A stretch of 5,490 bases of DNA from Candidatus Nitrosopumilus sp. (GTDB taxonomy: Archaea; Thermoproteota; Nitrososphaeria; Nitrososphaerales; Nitrosopumilaceae), in the NCBI GenBank assembly GCA_022758935.1, contig JAEMQG010000176.1, forward strand, positions 1 through 5,490. The letters run 5' to 3'. Shown piece by piece: positions 4,728 to 5,490 of the stretch (its first letter is position 1; each line of letters starts with the position of its first letter). Under the pieces are notes generated by a model that searched no databases, was not told where the DNA came from, and saw only the letters and a list, made by a program, of their open reading frames with translations. A program made the position numbers and the translations under genes.

Positions 4728-5490
4728 ATGAAAGAAATTGGCAAGATTTGGATGAACGGAAAATTAGTTCCATTCAAAGATGCCAAAGTGCATGTACTTA
4801 CCCATGCCTTGCATTATTCAACATCAGTCTTTGAAGGGGTTAGATGTTACGATACCCCTAACGGTTCAGCGATTTTCCGACTTGAAGAACATGTGAATAG
4901 ACTTTTCAATTCAGCAAAATTATATTCGATGAAAATGCAGTTTTCTAAAAAAGAGATCTCAGATGCAATTATTAAAACTGTAAAGGCTAGTGGTTTAAAA
5001 GAGTGCTACATTAGACCGCTGGCATACTATGGTTATGGTACAATGGGTCTTACACCAACTCTAAACAAAGTTGATGTGTCAATTGCTTGTTGGGAATGGA
5101 GTATGGGGGAAGGAAAAGCAGGAAAATTCTCTGGTGCAAAATGTAAGGTGTCTAGTTGGATAAAGATAGATTCAAGATCTCAACCAATGCAAGCAAAAGC
5201 AGCATCAAATTATGCAAATGCAGCACTGGCAAGAGTAGAAGCACTTGAGAATGGATATGATGAAGCAATAATGTTAAATTTACATGGAAAAATTGCAGAA
5301 GGCAGCGCAGAAAATATTTTTGTCGTAAAAGATGACATTATTCAAACGCCTCCACTTTCAGCAGGAGGACTAGAAGGAATTACAAGAGACAGTGTAATTC
5401 AAATCATTGAAGAAAATGGTGGATTTGTAATAGAACGAGATCTTGAAAGAGATGACTTGTATTGTGCTGATGAAATATTTATGACAGGAA
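4728..5490 (+). CDS. ilvE: Branched-chain amino acid aminotransferase IlvE, N-terminal 254 residues (3' end outside window)
   Basis: A fold-type IV PLP aminotransferase catalysing the reversible transfer of the amino group between glutamate and the 2-oxo acids of isoleucine, leucine and valine, the last step of their synthesis, in the cytoplasm. Motifs in order: KIWMNGKLVPF (6-16); HALHYSTSVFEGVR (26-39); RLEEHVNRLFNSA (51-63, phosphate-binding Arg57); YIRPLAYYGYG (94-104); MQAKAASNYANAALA (154-168) with Schiff-base Lys157 and Tyr162; AEGSAENIF (190-198) with Glu191 contacting the pyridine nitrogen; and LEGITRDSVIQI (215-226). These residues match E. coli IlvE with an offset of two (R59, K159, Y164, E193). 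The window ends at FMTG, just before the expected second phosphate-binding Thr. About 50 residues are missing relative to the usual length of about 305. No frameshift or odd residue is seen. Confidence 0.96.
   Translation, partial: MKEIGKIWMNGKLVPFKDAKVHVLTHALHYSTSVFEGVRCYDTPNGSAIFRLEEHVNRLFNSAKLYSMKMQFSKKEISDAIIKTVKASGLKECYIRPLAYYGYGTMGLTPTLNKVDVSIACWEWSMGEGKAGKFSGAKCKVSSWIKIDSRSQPMQAKAASNYANAALARVEALENGYDEAIMLNLHGKIAEGSAENIFVVKDDIIQTPPLSAGGLEGITRDSVIQIIEENGGFVIERDLERDDLYCADEIFMTG

Noticed and set aside
1..5490. Mobile element, CRISPR array or attachment site
   Set aside because: No transposase, integrase, terminal inverted repeats or regularly spaced repeats were seen on either strand.

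Overview
The window is AT-rich, densely packed archaeal DNA. It most likely comes from a marine ammonia-oxidising thaumarchaeon (Nitrososphaerota, Nitrosopumilus-like). Four things point there: a secreted beta-sandwich protein with LTETG-type repeats of the kind common in these archaea; a FilR1/DUF1724-type winged-helix regulator, an archaeal family; TATA-like boxes centred about 26 bp before several start codons, as expected for leaderless archaeal genes; and a very short zinc-ribbon protein of a type I associate with this group. The taxonomic call is inference from gene content; there is no rRNA gene here.

Layout, left to right. (1) 1-1173, minus: the N-terminal 391 residues of a secreted protein that runs off the left edge. 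It starts at TTG and has a signal peptide. (2) 1263-1958, minus: a single-domain class III nucleotidyl cyclase with most catalytic residues present but the transition-state Arg replaced by Lys. (3) 1959-2219: a 261-bp divergent intergenic region holding a candidate TATA box for the left gene, an 11-codon mini-ORF behind a perfect Shine-Dalgarno sequence, and a 17-bp palindrome. (4) 2220-3629, plus: a second, larger cyclase-domain protein that keeps the metal Asp pair and the Arg, has lost the base-recognition residues and the Asn, and carries an unrecognised beta-rich C-terminal domain. (5) 3637-4443, minus: the FilR1-like regulator, convergent with the cyclase gene and only 7 bp from it. (6) 4485-4601, minus: a 38-residue CxxC...CxxC zinc-ribbon protein upstream of the regulator. 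(7) 4728-5490, plus: the first 254 residues of the branched-chain amino acid aminotransferase IlvE, running off the right edge.

The most interesting part is the head-to-head pair of cyclase-domain genes. Their active-site residues differ in a partly complementary way, and they share an unusually furnished intergenic region. A local nucleotide-signalling function, possibly as a heterodimer, is plausible but unproven. IlvE is a housekeeping enzyme of isoleucine, leucine and valine synthesis and probably unrelated. Whether the FilR1-like regulator or the zinc-ribbon protein act on any neighbour cannot be told from sequence alone.
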